A DNA stretch of 64,000 nucleotides from Frankiaceae bacterium (GTDB lineage: Bacteria > Actinomycetota > Actinomycetes > BP-191). Below, piece after piece: positions 49,522 to 57,115 of this stretch. Location: NCBI GenBank assembly GCA_035556555.1, contig DATMES010000002.1, forward strand, positions 62,001 through 126,000, given 5' to 3'. Positions within the stretch are counted from its first letter, which is position 1. The number at the start of each line of letters is the position of its first letter. A program made the position numbers and the translations under genes. The notes under the pieces were generated by a model. The model worked only from the letters and a program-made list of their open reading frames with translations, was not told where the DNA came from and did not search any database.

Positions 49522-50969
49522 GGCGTCGCGGGGGGCGCGTCGAGCGCCGCGAGCTGGCGGTCGAGCCACGCCTGCGGCGGCAGCGCGGTCGCGGCCTTGG
49601 CGAGCGCGTCGCAACGCGAGCGGCGTTCCGCGGCGGGCATCCGCAGCCCCTCGTCGATCGCGGCCGCGGTGCCCGACACGTCGAACGGGTTGACCACCAG
49701 CGCCCAGTCGGCCATCTCCGCCGCGGCGCCGGCCTCGCGCGACAACACCAGCGCGCAGCCGTCGCGCGAGAGGGTGGGCCCCTCCTTGGCGACGAGGTTC
49801 ATGCCGTCGCGGACGGGGTTGACGACGAGCACGTCGGCGAGCGACAACGCCGCGAGCGAGCGCGGGTAGTCGTCGCTGACCTCGAGGCGTACGGGCTGCC
49901 AGCCTGGCCGCCCGAACTCCTCGTTGATCTCGTGCGCCGTGCGCTGCACCGAGGCGGTGTACTCGCGGTACTCCGGCAGGTCGTGGCGGCTCGGGTACGC
50001 GAACGCCAGGTGCACCACACGCTCGTGCCACTCCGGCTTGGTACGCAGCAGCTCCCTGAACGCGGCGAGGCCGCGGACGATGTTCTTGGACAGCTCCGTA
50101 CGGTCGATGCGCAGGACGACCTGGCGGTCGCCGGCCCACGTCTCCAGCGCCGTACGGCGCACCGCCACGTCGGGCTGGGACGCGCGCTCGCGCAGCTCGT
50201 CGCCGTCGATGCCGAGCGCGTGCACGCCGACGTTGCAGTCGTGGTCGTCGAGGCCGACGAGGCCGTGCCGCGCGGGCACGCCGAGGATCTTCCGCGCGCA
50301 GTCCATGAACGCGTCCGCCCACCGGTGGGTCAGGAACCCCGCGTGGTCCGCGCCGAGGATGCCCTCGAGCAGCGCGACCGCGACGTCGTCGGGGAGCAGC
50401 GCGAAGTACTCGGGCGTCGCCCACGGCGTGTGCGAGAAGTGCGCGATGCGGACGTCGCGCCGGCGGTCGCGGAGCAGCCGCGGCACCAGCGAGAGGTGGT
50501 AGTCCTGCACGACGACCGACGCGCCGGGCGCGGCCTCCTCGGCGAGCGCGTCGGCGAACGCCGTGTTGACCTCGACGTACGCCGCCCACTCGCGCCGCCA
50601 CGCCGCGTCGAACGACGGCTGCGTCGCGAGGCCGTACAGGTGGTGGGAGGTGAACCAGAGGGTGCCGTTGGCGATGCCGTTGTAGGCGCGGTCGTACGTG
50701 TGCGGCTCCATCGCGAGCATCCGGACGCGCGCGCCGTTGGTGTCGTAGCCGGCCTCGTCGAGGCGCCCGGCAGGCGCGGCCGAGGCGGCGGCGCGGTCGG
50801 CCTCGGAGATCGCGGCGCAGACCCAGACGGCGTCGCCGGACGCGAGCACCGTACGCAGCGCGGAGACGAGCCCGCCGGCGCCGCGGCTCGCGGTGAGCGT
50901 GCCGTCGTCGGCGGCCCGGAACGACACCGGCCCGCGGTTGGACGCGACGACGACCTTGGCGGCTGGCAC
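49518..50969 (-). CDS. otsA: Trehalose-6-phosphate synthase OtsA (GT20)
   Basis: Makes trehalose 6-phosphate from a nucleotide-glucose donor and glucose 6-phosphate; 483 residues from GTG 50969. Family landmarks: VVVASNRGPVSF, GAGGLVSAL, VQDYHLSLVPRLL, IAHFSHTPWATPEYFALLP, GFLTHRWADAFM, VLRIDRTELSKNIVRGLAAF, VVNPVRDGMNLVAKE and LSREAGAA. First gene of an otsA-cdc48 unit (GTGA overlap); otsB lies convergently beyond hairpin B3. Confidence 0.94.
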   Translation of the reverse strand: MPAAKVVVASNRGPVSFRAADDGTLTASRGAGGLVSALRTVLASGDAVWVCAAISEADRAAASAAPAGRLDEAGYDTNGARVRMLAMEPHTYDRAYNGIANGTLWFTSHHLYGLATQPSFDAAWRREWAAYVEVNTAFADALAEEAAPGASVVVQDYHLSLVPRLLRDRRRDVRIAHFSHTPWATPEYFALLPDDVAVALLEGILGADHAGFLTHRWADAFMDCARKILGVPARHGLVGLDDHDCNVGVHALGIDGDELRERASQPDVAVRRTALETWAGDRQVVLRIDRTELSKNIVRGLAAFRELLRTKPEWHERVVHLAFAYPSRHDLPEYREYTASVQRTAHEINEEFGRPGWQPVRLEVSDDYPRSLAALSLADVLVVNPVRDGMNLVAKEGPTLSRDGCALVLSREAGAAAEMADWALVVNPFDVSGTAAAIDEGLRMPAAERRSRCDALAKAATALPPQAWLDRQLAALDAPPATP

Positions 50970-50979
50970 GCCCCGGAGA

Positions 50980-51447
50980 CTACCCAGGGGGAGTGGACAT
51001 ATGGTCGGCCGCGGCGCTGAACCGCTGCACCAGGTCGAGCCGCGCGAGCGCGGTGTCGCGGGTTCCGTCGGTGCCGCCCGACTCCAGCAGGCGGCGCAGC
51101 GTCGCCGCGAGCGCCGTCCCCGTGAACGGCTTCGTCAGGTACGCCGTGGCGCCGGCGTCCCAGCCCTCCTGCTCGGCGTTGATCCCGGCCTTGGCCGTGA
51201 GCAGCACGATCGGCAGGTCGGCCAGCTCGGGGTCCTCGCGCAGCTGGCGGAGGACCTCGATGCCGTCGAGCCCCGGCATCATGACGTCGAGGATCACGGC
51301 GTCCGGCTTGCTCGCGCGGACGGCCTCGATCCCGGCGCTGCCGTCGGGTGCCTCGGTGACGTCGAAGCCCTCGAAGCCGAGCGACACCCTGGTCATGTGC
51401 CTGACGTCCTCGTCGTCGTCGACGAGCAGGACGCGCGGTCTGGTCAT
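50980..51447 (-). CDS. Single-domain response regulator
   Basis: 155 residues from ATG 51447 (GGAG site). Receiver domain with LLVDDDEDVR, phosphoacceptor D54 (VILDVMMPGLDG), LTAKAG and K in YLTKPFTG. No DNA-binding domain; the last 35 residues (DTALARLDLVQRFSAAADHM) look helical. Nearby kinases are cognate to other regulators, so its partner is not evident. Its stop lies 10 bp before the otsA start. Confidence 0.88.
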   Translation of the reverse strand: MTRPRVLLVDDDEDVRHMTRVSLGFEGFDVTEAPDGSAGIEAVRASKPDAVILDVMMPGLDGIEVLRQLREDPELADLPIVLLTAKAGINAEQEGWDAGATAYLTKPFTGTALAATLRRLLESGGTDGTRDTALARLDLVQRFSAAADHMSTPPG

Positions 51448-51524
51448 CAGTGCTCCGCCCCCGCGGGTCGGTGTTCCTGTCCCCGGCTGTCCATGATTGG
51501 TCGTCACACTGTGCTTATCCATGG

Positions 51525-52466
51525 TCACATTGGGCGGTTGACGCTTCGTAGCGGTGGACGGTCCAAAAGGGGCAGGTCGTAGGAAACGACCCGGTAGTCC
51601 TGACGCACCGTACGGAACTGCCGCAAGGTGGTCGCCGCGTCTTCGCTGACTGTTGCCCTGCCCTCGGCCACGAGGCGCCGCAGCATCGCGTGCTGGATGA
51701 CGAACGCCATCCGCCCCAGCTTCTGCACCGACTGGTTGCGGTGCACGCGGCGGTCGAGGTCGACCTGCGCGAGCCCGGCGAGGCCGTGACGGGCGTACGT
51801 GTCGAGCAGCAGCCCGATCTCGACGCCGTAGTGGGCGGCGAACGGCAGCGACTCCAGGTGCGCGCGCCGCCCCGCCTGCTCGCCGGCGAGCGGCTGGACG
51901 ACGTACGCCAGGTCCGGCCAGAACATGTTGAGCAGCGGCCGCGCGACCAGCTCCGTGACGCGCCCGCCGCCGGTGGGTCTCAGGCGATCGCGCTCGGCGA
52001 GCGGGCGCTCGTAGAACCCCTTGACGTACTGCACCGCGGGGTCGGTGAGCAGCGGGCCGAGGATGCCCGTGACGAACTCCGGGCCCGCGCCCTCGACGTC
52101 GGCGTCGACCCACGCGACGAGGTCGCCGGTCGTCGCGGCGAGGGACTTCCACATCGCCTCGCCCTTGCCGGGGACGCGGTCGTACGCGGGGAGGACGTCG
52201 GCCTCGTAGACGACGGTCGCGCCCGCCTTGCGGGCCTCGTCGTCGGTGCCGTCGGTCGAGCCTGGGTCGATGACGACCAGCTCGTCCACGAGCCCGGCGT
52301 CCACCAGCGCGCGGAACGTCGTGACGATCGCGCCGACCGTCCGTGCCTCGTTCAAGGCGGGGAGCACGACGGAGACCGTCGTGCTCCCCTTGGCCTCGAC
52401 CAGCGCGGCGAGCGGGAACGCCGAGTGGTGGAACGTCCTGCGCGCCAGCCACTCCTCGCCCGTCAC
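51525..52466 (-). CDS. gpgS: Glucosyl-3-phosphoglycerate synthase GpgS
   Basis: GT81-type glycosyltransferase making glucosyl-3-phosphoglycerate, precursor of glucosylglycerate and methylglucose lipopolysaccharide; 313 residues from GTG 52466. Landmarks: TVSVVLPALNEARTVGAIV, VIDPGSTDGTDDEA, GKGEAMWKSLAATTGDLVAWVDADVEG (metal-binding DAD), YVKGFYERP, GGGRVTELVARPLLNMFWP and QPLAGEQAGRR. The start region EEWLARRTFHHSAF is typical. With otsA and otsB it forms a compatible-solute cluster. Confidence 0.92.
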   Translation of the reverse strand: MTGEEWLARRTFHHSAFPLAALVEAKGSTTVSVVLPALNEARTVGAIVTTFRALVDAGLVDELVVIDPGSTDGTDDEARKAGATVVYEADVLPAYDRVPGKGEAMWKSLAATTGDLVAWVDADVEGAGPEFVTGILGPLLTDPAVQYVKGFYERPLAERDRLRPTGGGRVTELVARPLLNMFWPDLAYVVQPLAGEQAGRRAHLESLPFAAHYGVEIGLLLDTYARHGLAGLAQVDLDRRVHRNQSVQKLGRMAFVIQHAMLRRLVAEGRATVSEDAATTLRQFRTVRQDYRVVSYDLPLLDRPPLRSVNRPM

Positions 52467-52476
52467 GCGCCCGACC

Positions 52477-53100
52477 CTACGGTGTGATCGTGTACTGCTT
52501 CCGCGAGACGTTCTCCTGGGTCCCGCCGCAGAAGTCGCCCGTGCCGGAGCCTCCCGAGACCAGCATGGCAACGCCGGTGGTGGGCGTGTGCGAGTGCGGT
52601 CCGGCGGTATCGACGTGGATGCCCTCGCAGATGAACACGACGTAGCCGGGGTACGGCCCGCCGGGGCACCCTGGCCGGAAGCCGCCCGGGACGGCCAGCG
52701 GGTTGAAGAACGCGCCGCCGTCAGCGTGGCTGAAGAAGATGTCGTCCCCGCAGGGGCCGCGCTCCGGCGACGTGCAGAAGCCGTCGCCGTTGTTGTCGAG
52801 GCAGACCTGGAACGGCACAGCGGGGCCGAGGGCCGCGTCCACGACGCGGACGGCAGGCGACGGGTTGGCCGGGTCGAACCGCAGGCACGTCCCGCCGTTG
52901 CCGGCGCCGGTCGAGTAGCTGCACGTCATCGAGCCGTCGTCGCGCACCGTGGTGCCCGCGACCCGGATCACGTGGGCGCCGGTGCCTTGGTACCTGGCCT
53001 CCTGCTGCTCGCCGGCGCGGCCGGCCTGGGGGGTGACGATCGTCATGACGCAGGCCGCGAGCAGCGTCACGACGCGTCGCGAGGGAGTGATCGATCTCAT
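52477..53100 (-). CDS. Secreted cysteine-rich protein with EF-hand-like loop
   Basis: 207 residues from ATG 53100 (GAGAGGAAG site). Signal peptide ITPSRRVVTLLAACVMTIV, cleavage near GRA-GE. The mature part has eight Cys, a DNNGDGFC loop (calcium-binding-like), SMTCSYSTGAGNGGTC and PGCPGGPYPGYVVFICEG. The layout recalls other secreted proteins of this window, such as 59737, in having Cys-rich beta-type domains with TGTG/GGT stretches. Function unknown. Divergent from thrC. Confidence 0.82.
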   Translation of the reverse strand: MRSITPSRRVVTLLAACVMTIVTPQAGRAGEQQEARYQGTGAHVIRVAGTTVRDDGSMTCSYSTGAGNGGTCLRFDPANPSPAVRVVDAALGPAVPFQVCLDNNGDGFCTSPERGPCGDDIFFSHADGGAFFNPLAVPGGFRPGCPGGPYPGYVVFICEGIHVDTAGPHSHTPTTGVAMLVSGGSGTGDFCGGTQENVSRKQYTITP

Positions 53101-53217
53101 GTCGGGTCTTCCTCTCGTAGGGGAGACGGAGTCCGCTCCATCTGGTGTTACGCGCGACCCGGGCGCTTCCCTCGCGGTGACGTGTGCGAGACTCGGCCGT
53201 ACAACTCCACAGCACCA

Positions 53218-53348
53218 CTCATCAAGAGGGACTGAGGGAACGGCCCGAAGACGTCCCGGCAACCACCGCGGAAAGCGTGCGCAACCCGCACCGCCCCCGC
53301 GACAGGTGCCAACTCCGGCCCGCGCGACCGCCGCGCGGGGAAGATGAG
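53218..53348 (+). promoter_or_regulatory. SAM-I (S-box) riboswitch upstream of thrC
   Basis: Closing stem CTCATC (53218-53223) pairs with GATGAG (53343-53348). Between them lie the S-box landmarks: AAGAGGGACTGAGGGAACGG, CCCGGCAACC, the AGGTGCCAACTCC segment and GGGGAAGATGAG at the 3' end. This matches the SAM-I aptamer well. Binding of S-adenosylmethionine should reduce thrC expression. Confidence 0.9.
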
Positions 53349-53349
53349 A

Positions 53350-53366
53350 CGAGAGGCTCCTTCTCG
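53350..53366 (+). promoter_or_regulatory. Hairpin sequestering the thrC ribosome site
   Basis: CGAGAGG (53350-53356) pairs with CTTCTCG (53360-53366) around CTC. The GAGAGG is the ribosome site for the ATG at 53369. It begins 2 nt after the riboswitch closing stem, so SAM binding and this hairpin are probably alternative to or stacked on each other, giving translational control. Confidence 0.65.
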
Positions 53367-53368
53367 CG

Positions 53369-54607
53369 ATGACCGCGACCCTGGATCGATCCACCCACGT
53401 CACCGGCCTGCGCTGCCGCGAGTGCGCGGCCGAGTACCCGGCCGACGCCCGGCACGTCTGCGAGCAGTGCTTCGGCCCGCTGGAGGTGGCGTACGAGTTC
53501 GGCGCCATCACCCGTGAGCAGCTCTCGGCGGGGCCGACCACGATGTGGCGGTACGCCGCCCTGCTGCCGGCCGGCCACGACCCGCTGACCCGCGTCGACC
53601 TCGGCGCCGGCTGGACGCCGCTCGTCCGCGCGCACAACCTGGGCAAGGCGCTGGGCATGCGCGAGCTCTGGGTCAAGGACGACTCCGCGAACCCCACCCA
53701 CTCGTTCAAGGACCGGGTCGTCTCCGTCGCCGCGAGCAAGGCCCGCGAGCTCGGCTTCACGACCATCGCCTGCGCCTCGACCGGCAACCTCGCCAACTCC
53801 GTCGCCGCCCACGCCGCGCGCGCCGGGCTGCGCGCGGTGGTGTTCATCCCCGACGACCTCGAAGCCGGCAAGACCGTGACGACCGCCGTCTACGGGCAGA
53901 CCGTCGTCGCCGTCGAGGGCAACTACGACGACGTCAACCGGCTCTGCTCGGAGGTGGGCGACGACCTGCCGTGGGCGTTCGTCAACGTCAACCTCAGGCC
54001 GTACTACGCGGAGGGCTCCAAGACGATCGGGTACGAGATCGCCGAGCAGCTCGGCTGGCGGCTGCCCTCGCAGGTCGTCTCGCCCGTCGCGTCGGGGAGC
54101 CTGCTGACCAAGGTGGACAAGGCGTTCCGCGAGCTGGTCTCGCTCGGTCTCGTGGAGGGGTCGGACTACCGGATCTACGGCGCGCAGCCGACCGGGTGCT
54201 CGCCGGTGTCCGCGGCGTACGCCCACGGCTGGGACGTGCCGAAGCCCGTGAAGCCGAGCACCATCGCCAAGTCGCTCGCCATCGGCAACCCTGCCGACGG
54301 GCCGTACGCGCTCGACGTCGTCCGCCGCACCGGCGGCGCGATCGCCGACGTGTCCGACGAGGAGGTCGTGGCCGGCATCCGGCTGCTGGCCGAGACCGAG
54401 GGCATCTTCGGCGAGACCGCGGGCGGCGTGACGATCGGCACGCTGCGCAAGCTGCTCGCGGACGGGCTCCTCGACCCCGGCGTACCCACCGTCGTCCTCA
54501 ACACGGGCGACGGCCTCAAGACCCTCGACGCCGTCGCGCCGCACGTGGGCCCGACCGTCACCATCCCGCCCTCGCTCGCGGCGTTCCGAGAGGCAGGCCT
54601 GTCATGA
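53369..54607 (+). CDS. thrC: Threonine synthase ThrC
   Basis: PLP enzyme converting O-phosphohomoserine to threonine; 412 residues from ATG 53369. N-terminal zinc-ribbon-like start ([22 protein letters not shown]), PLP lysine in [28 protein letters not shown], and C-terminal [12 protein letters not shown]. Control by a SAM riboswitch fits the branch point: O-phosphohomoserine feeds both threonine and methionine synthesis. Its stop overlaps the next gene (ATGA). Confidence 0.95.
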   Translation: MTATLDRSTHVTGLRCRECAAEYPADARHVCEQCFGPLEVAYEFGAITREQLSAGPTTMWRYAALLPAGHDPLTRVDLGAGWTPLVRAHNLGKALGMRELWVKDDSANPTHSFKDRVVSVAASKARELGFTTIACASTGNLANSVAAHAARAGLRAVVFIPDDLEAGKTVTTAVYGQTVVAVEGNYDDVNRLCSEVGDDLPWAFVNVNLRPYYAEGSKTIGYEIAEQLGWRLPSQVVSPVASGSLLTKVDKAFRELVSLGLVEGSDYRIYGAQPTGCSPVSAAYAHGWDVPKPVKPSTIAKSLAIGNPADGPYALDVVRRTGGAIADVSDEEVVAGIRLLAETEGIFGETAGGVTIGTLRKLLADGLLDPGVPTVVLNTGDGLKTLDAVAPHVGPTVTIPPSLAAFREAGLS

Positions 54608-54879
54608 GCGCGTACGTGCGTGTGCCCACCCCGCTGCGCAACCTCACCGGCGGCGCCTCCGAGGTGCCCGTCGCGCCGGGCCCGCTCTCCGTCGTCCTCA
54701 CCGAGCTCGACGCCGCTCACCCCGGCCTCGGCGCGCGGGTCCTGGACGAGGGCGGCGCGCTGCGGCGCTTCGTCAACGTCTACGTCGGCGACGACGACGT
54801 GCGCTTCCTCTCCGGCCTCGACACCGAGGTCGCCGAGGGCGTCACGGTGTCGATCGTGCCGGCCGTCGCGGGGGGCTGA
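54604..54879 (+). CDS. MoaD/ThiS-family sulfur carrier (CysO-like)
   Basis: 91 residues from ATG 54604. Ubiquitin-like beta-grasp sequence ([41 protein letters not shown]) ending in the Gly-Gly that is activated as a thiocarboxylate. CysO supplies sulfur for cysteine synthesis on a CysM-type enzyme with the Mec protease; neither is in the window. Overlap with thrC is seen in other actinomycetes and links sulfur and aspartate-family metabolism. Confidence 0.87.
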   Translation: MSAYVRVPTPLRNLTGGASEVPVAPGPLSVVLTELDAAHPGLGARVLDEGGALRRFVNVYVGDDDVRFLSGLDTEVAEGVTVSIVPAVAGG

Positions 54880-54965
54880 CGGAGCCGTCCGGGGTCGCTA
54901 CAGTCGTCGCCACCGGTGCGCCGGAGCGGCGCGCCGATACCCCGTTCCGGCAAGGAGAAGTGGCA

Positions 54966-55166
54966 GTGGCACAGGGCACGGTGAAGTGGTTCAACGCGGA
55001 GAAGGGCTACGGCTTCATCGCCGTGGACGGCGGCCAGGACGTCTTCGTCCACTACTCGGCGATCCAGGCCGACGGCTACCGCAGCCTCGACGAGGGGCAG
55101 CGCGTGGAGTTCGAGGTCACGCAGGGCCAGAAGGGCCCGCAGGCCGACGCCGTGCGCCTCGTCTGA
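54966..55166 (+). CDS. Cold-shock protein (CspA family)
   Basis: 66 residues from GTG 54966; the GTG at 54960 is too close to the AAGGAG site. RNA-binding motifs [12 protein letters not shown] and VFVHYSAI (RNP1/RNP2) are present. RNA chaperone in the cytoplasm. Start codon choice gives the standard VAQGTVKWF opening. Confidence 0.95.
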   Translation: MAQGTVKWFNAEKGYGFIAVDGGQDVFVHYSAIQADGYRSLDEGQRVEFEVTQGQKGPQADAVRLV

Positions 55167-55182
55167 CCGTTCCGTCCACGTT

Positions 55183-55207
55183 CGCCCGGGACCTTTGGCC
55201 CCGGGCG
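55183..55207 (+). terminator. Terminator after the cold-shock gene
   Basis: 8-bp arms CGCCCGGG (55183-55190) and CCCGGGCG (55200-55207) with a 9-nt loop containing CTTTGG; followed by TTCGCG. Short but clean. Confidence 0.65.
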
Positions 55208-55318
55208 TTCGCGCGTTCGGAGTAGCCGAAGTTACGCCGCAACGGCCTCGTGTCATCACCGTTAGTAACGATACAGTCACTGAACGTTCTTACACGGGGC
55301 CGACCTGGGGAGGGGCCG

Positions 55319-57115
55319 ATGGCAGCGCTGCGCAAGCACGTGCCCGCGGCGGTCGCGGCGGGACTCACGGTGGCGGCGCTCGCGGGCGCCGTACCGGCAG
55401 CCGCGGGCGCCGACGCCGACGCCGAGGTGAGCCGCGTCGTCGTCGCGACCACCGACGAGCAGGCCGCGGAGCGCGTCAACCGCGCCCTGCGCACGCACGG
55501 CGCCGCCCGCGTCCAGCCGCTGAAGGTCGTCAACGGCTTCGCCGCCGACGTCCCCGCGTCGTACGTCCCCAGCCTGCGCCGCCTGCCCGGCGTGCGTTCC
55601 GTCACCGTCGACAGCCGCCTGCGCCTCATGTCCACCGAGCCGGGCCTCGACGTCGGCAACCCCGGCTCGCTCGCCGCGATCTCCCGCATCGTCAACGCCG
55701 ACCGCGCGTGGGAGGCCGGCGTGACCGGCCAGGGTGTCGACGTCGCGCTCATCGACTCCGGCATCTCGCCGGTCCAGGGCCTCACCAGCGGCAACGTCGT
55801 CAACGGTCCCGACCTGTCGTTCGAGTCGCAGAGCCCGGCGCTGACCCGCCTCGACACGTTCGGCCACGGCACGCACATGGCCTCGATCATCGCGGGCCGC
55901 GACGCCGTCGCCTCCGGCGCCGCGTACGCGGCCGACACGGCGTCGTACAAGGGCATCGCGCCCGACTCGCGGATCGTCAGCGTCAAGGTCGCCGACCACA
56001 GCGGCGCCACCGACGTCTCGCAGGTCATCGCCGGCATCGACTGGGTCGTGCAGCACCGCCGCGACAACGGCCTCAACATCCGCGTCATGAACCTGTCGTT
56101 CGGCACCGACTCGACGCAGTGGTACCGCATCGACCCGCTGTCCTTCGCCGTCGAGAACGCGTGGCGCAAGGGCATCGCGGTCGTCGTCGCCGGCGGCAAC
56201 AACGGCCGCGACACAGGCAGCCTCGCCAACCCGGCGCAGGACCCGTACGTCATCGCCGTCGGCGCCTCCGACTCGAACGGCACGAAGAACGTCCTGGACG
56301 ACACGGTCCCGGCGTTCAGCAGCCGCGGCAGCAGCACGCGCTACGTCGACGTGGTCGCTCCTGGCGTCTCCGTCCACGGTCTGCGCAACCCCGGCTCCGC
56401 GATCGACCAGCAGTTCCCGTCGGCGCGCTCCGGCGAGCGCTTCTTCAAGGGCACCGGCACCTCCCAGGCGGCGGCCGTCGTCTCCGGCTCGGCCGCGCTG
56501 CTCCTCTCGCGCTACCCGTCGCTCACGCCCGACCAGGTCAAGAAGCACCTCATGGACACCGCGACGCCGTTCGACGGCGCGGGCGTCCGCGGCCGCGGGC
56601 AGGGCGTCGTCAACGTCCGCAGGGCCGTCGCCACCGCGCCGCCGTCGCAGTACGCCTCCGCGCAGACGTGGGGCGCCGGCACCGGCACGGGCTCGCTCGA
56701 GGCGTCGCGCGGCTCGTACCACGTCGGCGACTCCACCTCGCAGCTCACCGGCGAGATCGACATCTTCGGCAACGCGTTCGACAGCGCGGCGTGGGCCGCC
56801 GCGACGTCCAGCGGCAACGCCTGGTCCGGCGGCACGTGGAACGGCGCCGCGTGGTCCGGCAACGCGTGGTCGTCGGACGACTGGACCGGCAACGCCTGGT
56901 CCGGCGCGGCCTGGTCCGGCAACGCGTGGTCGGGCAACGCCTGGAGCGACGAGTCGTGGGCCGGGCACGCCTGGTCCGGCGCGTCGTGGACCGGCGCCGC
57001 GTGGTCGGGCTCCGCCTGGTCCGGCGCGGCCTGGTCCGGGGCGGCCTGGTCCGGCGCGTCGTGGACCGGGGCGAGCTGGCTGGGCAGCGCCTGGTCGAGC
57101 TCGTCATGGGAGTGA
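55319..57115 (+). CDS. Secreted S8 subtilisin-like protease with 20 Trp-centred pentapeptide repeats
   Basis: 598 residues from ATG 55319 (GGGAGGGG site). Signal peptide RKHVPAAVAAGLTVAALAGAV, an inhibitor-I9-like propeptide (about 35-100), and the S8 triad: Asp in VALIDSGIS, His in FGHGTHMAS, Ser in GTGTSQAAAV, with oxyanion Asn in AGGNNGRD. The last 100 residues contain 20 Trp at exact 5-residue spacing (56822 to 57109), mostly W-S-G-x-A. The DNA repeats are 15 nt but not identical, so selection is on the protein. The tail may bind the cell wall or polymerise. Its last codons overlap the next gene. Confidence 0.92.
   Translation: MAALRKHVPAAVAAGLTVAALAGAVPAAAGADADAEVSRVVVATTDEQAAERVNRALRTHGAARVQPLKVVNGFAADVPASYVPSLRRLPGVRSVTVDSRLRLMSTEPGLDVGNPGSLAAISRIVNADRAWEAGVTGQGVDVALIDSGISPVQGLTSGNVVNGPDLSFESQSPALTRLDTFGHGTHMASIIAGRDAVASGAAYAADTASYKGIAPDSRIVSVKVADHSGATDVSQVIAGIDWVVQHRRDNGLNIRVMNLSFGTDSTQWYRIDPLSFAVENAWRKGIAVVVAGGNNGRDTGSLANPAQDPYVIAVGASDSNGTKNVLDDTVPAFSSRGSSTRYVDVVAPGVSVHGLRNPGSAIDQQFPSARSGERFFKGTGTSQAAAVVSGSAALLLSRYPSLTPDQVKKHLMDTATPFDGAGVRGRGQGVVNVRRAVATAPPSQYASAQTWGAGTGTGSLEASRGSYHVGDSTSQLTGEIDIFGNAFDSAAWAAATSSGNAWSGGTWNGAAWSGNAWSSDDWTGNAWSGAAWSGNAWSGNAWSDESWAGHAWSGASWTGAAWSGSAWSGAAWSGAAWSGASWTGASWLGSAWSSSSWE

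Noticed and set aside
54960-54965. GTG 54960 as the cold-shock gene start
   Set aside because: It is only about 3 nt from the AAGGAG site and would give an atypical VAVAQGT start; GTG 54966 has normal spacing.
56805-57109. Repeat tract of the S8 gene as a DNA-level tandem repeat or CRISPR
   Set aside because: 15-nt units diverge at third positions and keep only the protein period; it is a coding repeat.
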